Notes: generated by a model from the letters alone, not told the origin. A stretch of DNA of 64,000 nucleotides from Glycine soja (GCF_004193775.1 NC_041021.1:20552632-20616631); one strand, 5' to 3'. Positions 9,824 to 20,424 are shown, counted from the stretch's first letter. Translations and numbers: made by a program.

Positions 9824-11823
9824 TGATGCAATCCTACCCCGCAAGGGCATTGGATAGAAAACTCCAAGTAGATTGGGCCAGAGATGCAAGAGAAGGCCCT
9901 AGGGTTCTTATGAGCCTTAGGGTAGATTTCGGGCCCATGGGCTAAGTACGAGCCCACTTATCTTTGTAAATATTAGATTAAGGTTTCATTATTTTTGGGC
10001 CTTGTATTTAGGGCTCCATAATGTAGGTAGGGTACCCTAGAAATATAGGATTTTTCAGCCCTTGTATTTTAGGGAACCTAGACTAGTTTTTGTATTAGGG
10101 GTAGTTTTGTAATTTCACATGCACTAAGTGGATATTTGATGTGTGTGGTTGGAAATAAATTTAATTGAATTGGTAGAAGCCCAATCCAATTAAATTTTAG
10201 AGGGGGAGGTGAGCATTTGCTTACTACACCCCATTGCCACATCATATAGTCACACTTTGTGCATGTCCTTCATGCTTTTCATGCCTCATGACACCTAAGC
10301 ACACTTAGTGGAGAATCTTGGAATTGATCTTGGATTAGTGGGCTGAACCATAACTAAAATTCACTAATCATAATTAGTGAAATTTTGGCTCCAAAGTTTG
10401 GCTCCACAAATTCAATTTCAAATTCAAGTGAAATTTGAATTTCCCTCCAATTTTGTGTGACACTTAGGCTATAAATGTTGGACCTTGTGGCCTCAATAAT
10501 CTTAAGAGGGATAGGCTTAGAATACAGAAGAAGCAACAACAATCAATTTAACAATGTTCTTTAAACATGCAAGACACAATTGATTGCAACAAAATAAATA
10601 AGATAAGGGAAGAGAGAATGCAAACACAGTTTTATACTGGTTCGGCCACAACCCGTGCCTACGTCCAGTACTCAAGCAACCCACTTGAGATTTCCACTAT
10701 CTTTTAAATTCCTTTTACAAGTTCTAAACACACAAGGACAATCCTTCCTTTGTGTTTAGAGATCCTTTACAACAAGAGACTCACAGTCTCTTAAGCAATC
10801 TCATTGAATAAGAAGAATGGAAGAAGAATTCTCTCTTCAAGAGAAGAATATTACAATGAAGATCATGTAAGAATCCTTATAGATTTTGCAAGTGTTTGAT
10901 CAAGGATTTCTTGAGAGAGCATTTGACAATGAAGTTCTTTTGGAATCTCTCTCATTGTCTTTTGAGAGGATAAGACATTTTTGATCAATCAAAACTCTCT
11001 ATCTAAAATTCGTGCCCAAGTCACCTATTTATAGGCCTTTGATGACCATTCACAAATCTAATGAAAAGATGTGACTGTTGGCAGATTTTCTGAAAACTTT
11101 CCACTGGTAATCGATTACAATGTTTATGTAATCGATTACACAATTATAATTTGAAGGGTTATGACTTTTGAATTTGAATTTCCAAAGTTTCGTTGCTGGT
11201 AATCGATTACAGACATATGGTAATCGATTACATGTTGAAAATTCAAATTCAAAACCTTTTTCAACAGCTATTTCTCAACCCTGTCTTCTGGTAATCGATT
11301 ACACTTCCTGGTAATCGATTACCAGAGCCTTGCATGTCTTGAAAGCACTTTGTTTTAAGGCAAGGCTTGGTCTTTAGTGAATCTTGAAACAAGGCTTTGT
11401 TTGTTGAAGCAATCTTGAATTATTCTTGAAGCAAATGCTTATCATTTGAAGCAGCCTTGTTAGATTCTTCTTTGACATCATCAAAATCATGTATACATAC
11501 ATTCACAATAAATAGAGGTCATGTGTGTGCATTTTTTTCAACTTTGATCATTTGAATATTAAACTTCAGATTTCAAAGCTCATTTGGAGTACAAAATTTC
11601 GTGCTCTTCTCTCCCTCTCCCTTCATTCATCTCCTTCTTCCTCCAAGCTCTTATCCATGGCCTCCTATGGTGGTGAGCTTCTTCTAGACTCATCTTCTCC
11701 TTGAAGTGGCGTCTCCTCTCTCTCTCCCTTTCTCCATTCCACTGCCATTCATCTTCCAAGAAGCAAAGGAATCCATTGATGAAGAAGATCCTAGGCCTAC
11801 AAGCTCCAATGGAGCTTGCATCA
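9824..11823 (+). repeat. Right LTR of the nested gypsy element, interrupted
   Basis: It matches the left LTR at both ends (9824-10475 and 11508-11823). The middle 1032 bp is a foreign solo LTR. Confidence 0.93.
10476..11507 (+). mobile_element. Solo LTR (TSD ataaa) with TAATCGATTA palindromes
   Basis: Starts TGTTGGACCTTGTGG, ends ATTCACA and is flanked by ataaa (10471-10475 and 11508-11512). There is no internal region. It has the motif ctggttcggccacaacccg and about six copies of the palindromic word TAATCGATTA, mostly as GGTAATCGATTAC. The same family occurs in the opposite orientation at 48946-51550 and as a decayed fragment near 63.1-63.8 kb. Its target is exactly the TATA box of the host LTR. 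Confidence 0.9.
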
Positions 11824-11855
11824 CTGCCGGAGGAGCTAGACACCTTAGGAGGCAT
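11824..11855 (-). pseudogene. Viral ORF4, N-terminal piece
   Basis: On the minus strand an ATG (11853-11855) starts a frame of ten codons that runs into the ctgcc target site and continues in phase at 5281 beyond the nested element. The ATG lies inside the end of the RT ORF, whose TAA is at 11845-11847, an 11-nt overlap. Short ATG/stop overlaps of this kind suggest coupled translation, as in other pararetroviruses. Confidence 0.65.
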
Positions 11856-13500
11856 CGGGAATTTTCTGTAAAAATTCACGGGTGAGGTAGTCAGGTAGAG
11901 AGTTTGAAGAGCCCTTGATATATTCTATGTTAAAATCAAAGACGCTTAAAATTGCCTGTCATCGTGCAAAAATTTGTTTTGAGGCAAGGTTTTTTACATC
12001 CTTTTGTAAAATGTCTTTGGCTGATTTGCAGTCAACCCTTACTAAAAATTTTTGATTCAATAAATCAGATTGAAATTTGGAAATGCACAAAAAAATTGCT
12101 AAAACTTCCTTTTTAACAGTTGAATATTTTAATTGTGAAGGATTCCAATGTTTTGAAGTATATGCAATGACATGTTCTTGACCGTGTATTTGCTGTTTAA
12201 GGATACCACCGTAACCGATGTTTGATGCATCAGTTTCGACAATTTTGAATGCCTGTGAAATGGGAAGATACAGACATTTTATGGATTGGACTTTGACTTT
12301 GATTTCTTTGACTGTTTGAGTATGGAGGTCAGACCAAGGAGGCGGATTCTTTTTCAGCCTATCATGTAATGGTTTGACAATATTGTTTAGATAGGGGACA
12401 AATTCTCCTACATAATTTAGGCACCCCAGAAATCGTTGTAACTGGGTCTTGTCTAAGATTTGGTTAGGGAATTTGCTGGCAAATTCTATTGATCTTTTTA
12501 TCGGAATGATTGTGCCTTGGTATATATTGTGCCCAGGGAACCGTATCCGTGTCTGGAAAAGATTTATCTTTGATTTGGAGACTTCCAAACCATTCTGTTT
12601 AATAATATGGATGAAAGTCTGGAGGTGTTTAAAATGTTGATCAATATTTTGGGAGAAGATTAAAACATCATCAATGTAAACAATGACGAATTTTGAATAA
12701 GGATTGAAAATATCATTCATGATTTTTTGAAATTCTAAAGGGGCATTCTTCAGTCCGAATGGCATTACATTCCACTCATATTGCCCGAAAGGTACAATAA
12801 ACGCTGTTTTGTACCTATCTGATTCTTGGATTTGGATTTGCCAGAATCCGGATTTCATGTCAAATTTTGAAAATACCTTTGCAGAATTTAATCTGTTAAG
12901 TAGGTCTTTTTTGTTTGGAATAGGATACCTGATCCATTGTAATGCTTGATTTAACGGTTTGTAATTTATGACTAAGCGGGGTGTTCCTCGCTCAATCTCG
13001 GATTGTTTGTTGACGTAAAAAGCCGCACAAGACCATGGACTTTTACTTTTCCGAATTAAACCTTTATCAAGTAAATCTTTAATTTCTTTTTGGCAATATT
13101 GAAGGAGTTCTTCATTCATTTGGATTGGTCTAGCTTTTGTGGGAATTTGTTTTTCCCTAAAATCTTTCTCATAAGGAAGATCAACAATATGTTTCTTTCT
13201 GTCCCAAAATGCATGTGGCAATTCAGAACAAACTGTTGATTCTATATGACTTAATAAAGATTGGATTTTCTCCTTTATTTGGGGTTTTCCTCGTTGTATT
13301 TGGATATTATTGAACGATACTTCTTCTTTTAAGAAGTTAATTTGATTAATCTTATTCTTTATAAAATTTATATTTCTGGAGATTGGTTTGGTAGAAAAAT
13401 TAAATATAATTTTTCTTCCTAAATAACTTGTAGTTATTCCTTCATTAGATATTTGGATGGGAAATAAAGCTCTTATGAAGGGAGTTCCTAGGATTACTTC
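11845..13500 (-). pseudogene. Viral reverse transcriptase and RNase H
   Basis: The frame is open from about 13500, following the protease with a one-base shift. RT motifs in order: GLIRKSKSPWSCAAFYV, TPRLVINYKPLNQ, SKFDMKSGFWQI, MPFGLKNAP and the catalytic box YIDDVLIF. The connection region (FLGCLNYVGEFVP) and RNase H follow, with the expected acidic residues in ETDAS, KKEV and VDCKSAKD. A TGA at 11959-11961 interrupts the last part of RNase H, and the frame then stays open to the TAA at 11845-11847. No integrase follows, which agrees with a pararetrovirus and not a gypsy element. Confidence 0.9.
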
Positions 13501-13504
13501 GTTC

Positions 13505-14053
13505 TTAAGGTTTTTTTACCAGAAGAAAGTTTGTGTTAATCCTAAGACCTTGATTTTCAATAATTGCATTTGATAACTTAAAGTTAATTTTTAATTTTGA
13601 GCCATTTGCTGTACTAAGTTTCTCCGAGGTCTTCTCAAAGAATTTTGTAGGAATTAATCCTTCTAAAATACAGTTTGAGTCAGCCCCTGTGTCGAATAGG
13701 GCCATTGTTTCTAGAACAAAATCATTAATAATTATTTTTATGTTTATGTAAAATTTTTGGATTTTAATCTTGTTGATTAATCCCATAAACATATCGTCTT
13801 CTAGATTTTCTGGTTGATTTTCTTCACTGTTGGTGTTTTCAGAATCACTTTCTTCTTCAAGTTGAGAAAGAATGATCTGATGAATTTCTTGTTGTTGACG
13901 AAGTTCTTTTACTTCTCTTTTTAGATTGTTTATTTCTGTTTGGAGATCTTGGATAGTCGTTGGTTTGGTTGAAGAGTTTTCCAATCTTTTGAGTATGTTA
14001 CTTACATCAAACTTATTGTTTGTAATAAAATCTTTTTGTCTAGGTTTGACTTC
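13505..14053 (-). pseudogene. Viral aspartic protease segment
   Basis: The frame is open from just below a TAA at 14054-14056. A coiled-coil-like acidic N-terminal part contains QTEINNLKREVKELRQQQ, followed by the protease active site ALFDTGADSN (DTG). It ends at KKP* in a run of seven A residues, where the frame must shift to enter the RT. In working relatives protease and RT are one polyprotein, so the homopolymer indel at about 13505-13515 is probably an inactivating mutation. There is no clear ATG: the first possible start in the remaining frame is a TTG at 13984. Confidence 0.8.
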
Positions 14054-14094
14054 TTAGGTCTTCTTGAGTTTTTTTCCAGAAAAACCTTCTTTTC

Positions 14095-16218
14095 CTAGGG
14101 GTCAGGGATGGAATTAATTTCTTCAAACAAGAGATCTTGTTCTCTTGTTAGAGTGTTGATTTGCATATCATCATCATCCGTTGATGATAATTGATCATCT
14201 TGTTGGATTAAGTTTAGATTTTCGTCGGAAAGTACGGAAGATGAAGTTTCAGTTTCTGTTTCTTCCTCCGAAGTTTCTATGAGTAAATTGTTTATTTGTT
14301 CTTCGATTGTGGGTTCTAGGTTAAGATTTCTTAATTTTTTCTTTAATCTACAATACTTACTAATGTGGCCTTGTTTTCCACAATTGTAGCATGTTATTTT
14401 TGATTTTATTTTTTGCTTAGGATTTTCTATCTCCTTACTAGTCGAGGGTTTTTGAGAGTATCTTCTTTTTGAAAATCTTCTTTTATTGGCTGGTTTATGA
14501 TCCTGGATTTCTTTCCTAGAGGTTTGTTTCTTCTTTTGTTTTGGGCAGGCTGGTAAGCCAAATTGTTCACAGAAGGAACCTAAATCCCTATTTGTTTGAG
14601 CTTTTTCTTTGGCTAATTGCCTCTGAATTTTGTCATCTTGGCAGATTTTTAAGGCTACCTTTTGGACATAAGAAATTAATTGACCATAGCTTAAGTTTTC
14701 ATATGGAATGTCTCCATTGGCAGATTGACTATGAATTTTATCTCTAACCTTGTCTCCTAATGATCTGGGAAGACCAGCTAGAAATTTTTCTTTCCAAAAT
14801 GGTTGTTGACTATCTTCTCTGGTGTAAACCCTAGTTAGGAAAGTATCTCTGTACCACCTAAAATCTGCTAAGGTTCTACACTTAAGGTTTGATAATAATT
14901 CTGCAGACCTATCTTTCCATAAGGATGGGTCTCCAATAAAATGTTGAGCTATTGTAAAAATTAAGGTATTGACAGCGTCAAGAATCTCTTTATCATCGTT
15001 ATTAGTAATGACTTTTCCGTTGAGATCCGTTTTGACTGCGCTGTAAATTTTTGATTTCTCCTCATTAGTGAGATAATTATCCCACCATCCTTTCAGTTGT
15101 CCAGAAAATCCTGCCACTAAGATGTCTATAATGGTCTCTTCTGAACATTCGTGGGATGTTTGGTAAGCCGTAGCCACCATGGTCATATGTTGGAGTGTAT
15201 TCATGATGTTATACTCCATTTGTGCATCTATGTTCCATTCATAGATGTTGTTTGCACTAAAACTCTTGAAATTGTTTTCTCCTCTTTCTTCTAATAGAAG
15301 GTCAGGGGCAGTTGGTCGTTGATAATATAATTTGGAAGGTGTTTTCCAATGTTTGGAATTAATTGGATTTATATTCTTTTCTGACACTGATTCTATCTCA
15401 GTTGTGTTATCTGAGTTTTGGTCACTATCTTCATTAATAACATTTATTAATTTGGAGGTACTTCTTGTTACCATTTTGGAAGTATTTTCCGAGGTTTGGG
15501 GAGTTTCCGGAATGAACTTAAGTAAACTACCAATCTTGTTTAGTAATTCACTATGATTGTCACTATGATTGTCACCTACTCCTTCAACTAAGGATTTAGT
15601 TTTCCTAAGTTCCCTAATCTTTCGCTTAGCTTTCTCACTAACTTTGAAAGGTTTGAACAATGGTTTTTCAATGGGAATACTTGGAGAGGCTTCTTCAACC
15701 GATTTTTGCTTAGGAACTACCTTAGTTTTAATGGTTTCTCCTAAAATTTGTAAATATTTATTGGTGTAGTTTGCCTGTTCCATTAGGCTTTTAATATCTT
15801 CAGAGGTTACTTCCTCATTGATATCTTTTGTTTTAAATGGGGTTGCCATTACAGGTTTGTTGTTACTATCTTTGATATTCGGGAGTTGATATTTGGTTGT
15901 GGGAGGTAATTCCGATTGGATTATCTCACCATCTCTTACTTGCCAGTTGGTTATGACGTTTGTTGATGGATCACCTATGATGTCTTGCTTCCATGGGTAA
16001 TCTATATCTTTTTTGATGGTATAAGCATGGAACCAATCAAAGAAAAGGACATTAACTTTGACCCTTCCGACAAATTCGTAGAACTTGTCTTGGATCTGTT
16101 TTCTGTTTGTACCCTTGTAATTCTGGAAAAACCATCTCCTTTGAGGCTCATTCGCCGGAGAATAAAAATCTTTCCTCAGGGTTTCCTTATCAATGCTAAA
16201 GTTGTCAGATAACATCAT
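14095..16218 (-). CDS. Viral capsid protein (Gag-like, zinc knuckle)
   Basis: A 707-residue intact frame. The first ~100 residues contain tryptophan-rich blocks. Residues about 320-540 carry a capsid-type helical core (ECSEETIIDILVAGFSGQLKGWW, TRVYTREDSQQPFWKEKFL, LPRSLGDKVRDKI). A basic stretch (KKKQTSRKE ... KRRFSKRRYSQKP) precedes the zinc knuckle CYNCGKQGHISKYC at about residue 630, followed by an acidic tail. This is the layout of caulimovirid coat proteins: core, nuclear-type basic region, CCHC finger. Its ATG overlaps the end of the movement-protein frame by 14 nt. Confidence 0.88.
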   Translation of the reverse strand: MMLSDNFSIDKETLRKDFYSPANEPQRRWFFQNYKGTNRKQIQDKFYEFVGRVKVNVLFFDWFHAYTIKKDIDYPWKQDIIGDPSTNVITNWQVRDGEIIQSELPPTTKYQLPNIKDSNNKPVMATPFKTKDINEEVTSEDIKSLMEQANYTNKYLQILGETIKTKVVPKQKSVEEASPSIPIEKPLFKPFKVSEKAKRKIRELRKTKSLVEGVGDNHSDNHSELLNKIGSLLKFIPETPQTSENTSKMVTRSTSKLINVINEDSDQNSDNTTEIESVSEKNINPINSKHWKTPSKLYYQRPTAPDLLLEERGENNFKSFSANNIYEWNIDAQMEYNIMNTLQHMTMVATAYQTSHECSEETIIDILVAGFSGQLKGWWDNYLTNEEKSKIYSAVKTDLNGKVITNNDDKEILDAVNTLIFTIAQHFIGDPSLWKDRSAELLSNLKCRTLADFRWYRDTFLTRVYTREDSQQPFWKEKFLAGLPRSLGDKVRDKIHSQSANGDIPYENLSYGQLISYVQKVALKICQDDKIQRQLAKEKAQTNRDLGSFCEQFGLPACPKQKKKQTSRKEIQDHKPANKRRFSKRRYSQKPSTSKEIENPKQKIKSKITCYNCGKQGHISKYCRLKKKLRNLNLEPTIEEQINNLLIETSEEETETETSSSVLSDENLNLIQQDDQLSSTDDDDMQINTLTREQDLLFEEINSIPDP

Positions 16219-17401
16219 AAGGTTCCATAGAAGAGTATGTTGGGGATTGGATAGACTTTTGGTCGTCCTCCTGATCTTGGTTGTAGGTCGTTCTTGGTAT
16301 GCTAGAAGTGGTATCTAGTCCTTGGAGGTTTACAGTAGGGAACTGGTTATGTAACTCAGATCTGGTTAGTCCTACTGGGATTGAACGGGTTCTAACCGAA
16401 AAAGACCTTCTGGCTGACTCATATTCAGACCTAGAGGCTTCTATCCTTGATGAGAAGGAGTTTCTCCTATTGAAGGTTATTTCTACCTTTCCGGAGTTAT
16501 CTTGTTTAATGTCTTCAATAATTGGAACAGGTTGGGGATCAGACGGTGTGGCCTTCTCCATGACCCATTTTTCGGGGAGAGTTACTTCATCCCATTTTAT
16601 TATTCTTTTTAAAGAGATGTTGGCTTTTGTCATATCGGTAATAAACAAGGTTGTTTCTCCCTTTTGTGGTTGCAACAGGACTCTAGAGGCACAAGTGTTC
16701 ATGACCTTGTACTGGATCCTGTAGATTAAAGCCGCCAGGATTGATCCTTCTTTCATGTCAAGGCCATGAAAGTGGATGTTTAAGAACAGAGAGTGGAGAA
16801 TGTTTCTGTCCATTAGACTCACTGTTTTGTTTGGATAGCAATTAAAATATACTGGACCTTGTCCTAGGCTGGTTTCGACTGTTCCAATTAAGGAATCTTC
16901 AAATTTATTATGCCTAATATCTCTTAGACACATTAACACTGCTGCATCTATGCCCATGTCTATTAAGGGCTTGATGACTACTTGTACACAGCCGATGTGT
17001 AAATATTTATATTTTCGACTATGTTCATAAATTGAATTTTTTGAAAGTAAATGGAATTCTTCCCCTATGTCTTGCCCTAGAGGAATATTGTTTTCTACTG
17101 TTTTGATTATGTAGTCAAAATTGTGTTTATCTTTAATTGTTTTAGGAACGTATAGTTGATCCTGAGAGATTTCTGGGATGTTCCAGTCATCCATGTTTTG
17201 ATTAATATCTTCGAATCGGACTTCCTCATCGAAGAGATTATGTTTAGGGGCGACCTCTTGGGTCTGGTTATCTTGATCATTTAATAAGTTTGAATTTCTG
17301 GAAGAATTTGATGAAGAGGAATTAGACCGAAAGGAAATACACAAAAAAGAACGTAGGAGTCTAGACATAATTATAAAATCCTCTAATATCTTCGCCCTCA
17401 T
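16205..17401 (-). CDS. Viral movement protein (30K superfamily)
   Basis: A 398-residue intact frame, the first major ORF after the leader. The core (about residues 90-280) contains HIGCVQVVIKPLID, LRDIRHNKFEDSLIG and GPVYFNCYPNKTVSL, with the conserved Asp of the 30K family in LRDIR, then LNIHFHGLDMKEGS and YRIQYK. The first 60 residues are Ser/Asn-rich and the C-terminus is Ser/Arg-rich, likely disordered. Proteins of this family form tubules or modify plasmodesmata so that virus can pass between cells. Presence of this gene separates the element from LTR retrotransposons. Confidence 0.88.
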   Translation of the reverse strand: MRAKILEDFIIMSRLLRSFLCISFRSNSSSSNSSRNSNLLNDQDNQTQEVAPKHNLFDEEVRFEDINQNMDDWNIPEISQDQLYVPKTIKDKHNFDYIIKTVENNIPLGQDIGEEFHLLSKNSIYEHSRKYKYLHIGCVQVVIKPLIDMGIDAAVLMCLRDIRHNKFEDSLIGTVETSLGQGPVYFNCYPNKTVSLMDRNILHSLFLNIHFHGLDMKEGSILAALIYRIQYKVMNTCASRVLLQPQKGETTLFITDMTKANISLKRIIKWDEVTLPEKWVMEKATPSDPQPVPIIEDIKQDNSGKVEITFNRRNSFSSRIEASRSEYESARRSFSVRTRSIPVGLTRSELHNQFPTVNLQGLDTTSSIPRTTYNQDQEDDQKSIQSPTYSSMEPYDVI

Positions 17402-17644
17402 TTGGTTCCATAGAATATCTCCGTAAGTAAATATGTAACAAAATTTTTCGGATCTGAATTATTTTTAAGAAAACTCTTTTTTTTTTGAAAAATAGTTTTG
17501 AAAAATAGTTTGAACGGCAATCCTATAGCCACCAATATATTATGTCTTGATATTTTGGTTAAACAGTACACCTTAGCCTTACTGCCCTTTATCTACCACG
17601 GGTCTTACTGCTACAGTACCATTCAACTAAAATATTAGACTACT

Positions 17645-17661
17645 GTACTTCCAGGAAGTAC
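17645..17661. promoter_or_regulatory. Perfect palindrome in the viral leader
   Basis: GTACTTCCAGGAAGTAC pairs with itself around a central base, in the roughly 380-nt untranslated leader between primer site and movement protein. Pararetroviral leaders usually fold into a large hairpin with short ORFs, and this could be part of one. Confidence 0.45.
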
Positions 17662-17779
17662 TGTTCAAACATCTACTGTACAAATTAAAATAAAATATGA
17701 CTCATACTATACAAGGTGTCAAATCCATAAAATTTGTTAACATACGTCCTTACAGACAGTATTCCTACTTCCCCATCAT

Positions 17780-17791
17780 GCTCTGATACCA
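17780..17791 (-). other. Viral primer binding site (tRNA-iMet)
   Basis: On the minus strand this reads TGGTATCAGAGC, the complement of the 3' end of initiator tRNA-Met. It directly abuts the 50-bp terminal repeat. Confidence 0.92.
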
Positions 17792-17841
17792 GAGATCAGC
17801 GAAAAAGATACAAACGGACAGATAGGAAGTAAGAGTAATGC
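17792..17841 (-). repeat. Viral terminal redundancy, right copy
   Basis: Second copy of the 50-bp terminal repeat. In viral orientation it is the 5' terminus, directly before the primer site. Confidence 0.9.
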
Positions 17842-17850
17842 ATATATATA

Positions 17851-17916
<66 letters not shown>
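17842..17916. repeat. (AT)n microsatellite, right of the virus
   Basis: Continuation of the AT run that flanks the other viral end. Confidence 0.95.
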
Positions 17917-17918
<2 letters not shown>

Positions 17919-18634
17919 CATAGTAACTCGGTATACATTATTCACATAATGGAAAGTAAATTTGTTCATACATATACCTAAATATGTGATTTACATCCTC
18001 AATTCAAAAAATGAATTATGTAACCAGCTATGGAGGAGTTGATTAACAAAACACAACTCTCTCCCAAAATAATCCCAACGTCATCACGTCGGCTCCACAA
18101 AAGATTCTCACTTCTCGTATATACTGCTGTCATTCTACTCCCACGAACAAAGGTTCACGATCATTACAAGTACCAACCACACGATACAAAAATTGCGAGG
18201 AGTGAGTTTATTATAAAAGAAGTTAATTCAAAAATCAAATAATCATAATTATTACGAAAACATTATCAAATACCATAAACATACACAAACAGCCATTAGT
18301 CCAACATATACTCAACAAGTAGTCATCATCCGACCATAGTTTCAATCAATCATGCTTAGTATCATGCATGCACCTGACCTCAACTCTCAAATGTAATATG
18401 GTACCATCCCCAAGGAAATAGCCTAAGCGTGTCCACAAGACACTCTCACTTAGGAAAACTAGGCAGTAAGTGTCGAGGTCACCCTGTCGTACACAGGCAA
18501 CTCCCCCTCATGGTGATCAGCCTAAGTCTCAAGGGAGTTCCAAACCGAGTGACATGCCCCCAAGTACAAGTATTCCTCCTCATGAGAAACTACAAGTACT
18601 TATTGACAAAGTTTATGCTATTTCCATGTCATAT

Positions 18635-19275
18635 GAAGTATGAAACATGGGCACCATCAATGCACTGACCGTGGATAATTAAAGATTCTAAGCCACCCCC
18701 CTCCAGAGATGCTTAAAACTCTTTAACCACTCTATTTCCCTTACCATGGATATCCAACAAGGTCACTGCATCCCCCATGTACATACACAACATACAACAT
18801 ATGAAACATGGACACCATCAATGCACTGGCTGTGGACAATTAAAGATTCTAAGCCATCTCCCTCCGGAGATTCTTAAAAGTCTTTAACCACTCTATTTCC
18901 TCTACCAGGGATATCCAACAAGGTCACTGCACCCCCATGTACATACACAACATACAACGTATGAAACATGGGCACTATCAATACTCTGACTGTGGATAAT
19001 TAAAGATTCTAAGCCATCCCCCTCTGAAGATTCTTAAAACTCTTTAACCACTCTATTTCCCCCACTAGGGATATCCAACAAGGTCACTGCACCGCCCATG
19101 TACATACATAACATACAACGTATGAAACATGGGCACCATCAACGCATTAACCGTGGATAATTAAAGATTCTAAGCCATCCCCCTCCGGAGATGCTTAAAA
19201 CTCTTTAACCACTCCATTTCCCCCACCAGGGATATCTAACAAGGTCACTGCACCCCCTATGTACATATACAACAT
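18635..19275 (+). repeat. 161-bp tandem repeat, four copies, inside the solo LTR
   Basis: The landmark tgaaacatgg occurs at 18641, 18802, 18962 and 19123, a spacing of 160-161 bp. Each unit also has taattaaagattctaagcca and ggatatccaacaaggtcac. No gene is present between 17917 and 20954. Confidence 0.9.
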
Positions 19276-20424
19276 ACATCATCAAAATGATATTTTGAAC
19301 ATCATCAACATCTCATCTCAATATCATTATCTACATCAACATTGTCTCATCTCATTTCAATGGAATTATCAACAACAACAACATCATACGTATTAACATA
19401 ATCATCAATAACAACATCAACTCATAGCAACATAATCATCCATGACAATATCATCCCCCATCAATTAATATCCTCAATAATAGTATCATTAGTAAGTCGC
19501 ATTCCGCATATACATACATATATAGTTCATGCCTGAGATTCACACTCCCCAGGTCTTCAGACCACACAAGTCTAATAGAAACAATAATGTCATTCATCAA
19601 TAATAGATATATCGCATTCCATTATTCAAAAACATTGTTTTCTTGAAAACCAGCATGCAATAGGGACATGCATACCTCCCCATAGTTAGGTTCACTGACC
19701 CCCAACTATGGTATTAAAAACTTTAAATGATAATTAACTCCCTCACCTATCGTGAGCTCTTCATCAGTTCCTCTTTGCGCCGCTCAGAGATCTCTCTCGT
19801 TCACGCTCGTCAGTCCAAACGCAAGGTTCTATATACCAAATGGAAGGAAATTTAGTATAGATTTAAAAAACAAGGTTAATAACAATTTCAGAGTCAAATA
19901 CCCCTGTCAAAACATAAAGGGCTGAGGGGTGTTTCAGATTCTACTAAAAGGAGACGTCATTTTGAAATCCCACTCACACCAATGTGACCGGGGTTCAGTG
20001 AAGGTCACAAAAATAACATCAATGTTATGAAAAGATAACTTTTACATTGTCTCATTTTCTAGGGTTTTTTTATAGGAAGTGTAAAAACACCCTATTACAG
20101 TACCCAAAACACAAGAGATACTAAGAGAAACTCAAACTAACTAGGAGAAAGACTTAGAAGTCAAGATTACCTCAGAGAAGTTACGAAATGAAGGATTGAG
20201 AGAATTTTCTCCATCGAATCCTTGAGGAGGATTCTGAGGATTCCGCTCCAATTATAATGTTCTTCTTGGTGTGGAGGTTCAGCGGCAAGCAACGACGGCT
20301 CGTGGTGGCCACCGGTGGTCGTTGGTGGTGGAGAAGGAGGTGTTAGGGTTTGGTGGCGTTTGGAGAGGAGGAGAGGGGGAAAATCGTGTTTTTCACGCTG
20401 AAGAACGTATTTATAATCTGTAGA

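Larger units (their letters stand above)
5287..11823 (+). mobile_element. Defective Ty3/gypsy LTR retrotransposon nested in the virus
   Basis: Two LTRs (5287-6249 and 9824-11823) begin TGATGCAA and end TTGCATCA, a perfect terminal inverted repeat, and the element is flanked by ctgcc on both sides. A tRNA-iMet-like primer site follows the left LTR and a purine tract precedes the right one. The interior holds a shortened gag and a fragmentary pol with chromovirus-like RT remnants, so it must have moved with proteins supplied in trans. Ignoring the 1032-bp solo LTR inserted in the right copy, I count about 7 substitutions in 963 aligned LTR bases, a recent insertion. Confidence 0.92.
3383..17841 (-). 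mobile_element. Endogenous pararetrovirus (Caulimoviridae)
   Basis: Read on the minus strand the order is a 50-bp terminal repeat, tRNA-iMet primer site, leader, movement protein, zinc-knuckle capsid protein, aspartic protease/RT/RNase H, a fourth ORF, promoter, poly(A) signal, and the second copy of the 50-bp repeat. There is no integrase. Without the nested gypsy element and one TSD copy the length is about 7.9 kb, in the usual range for the family. It sits inside an (AT)n tract, as reported for florendoviruses and rice tungro-like endogenous sequences. The genus is not resolved: the separate MP and CP frames argue against the single-polyprotein layout. Damage seen: a frameshift at the protease/RT junction, a stop near the RNase H end, a stop in ORF4, and the nested insertion. 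Confidence 0.9.

Noticed and set aside
3383..17841. LTR retrotransposon (gypsy) in place of a virus
   Set aside because: There is a 30K-type movement protein, no integrase, only a 50-bp terminal repeat and no TSD, all pointing to Caulimoviridae.
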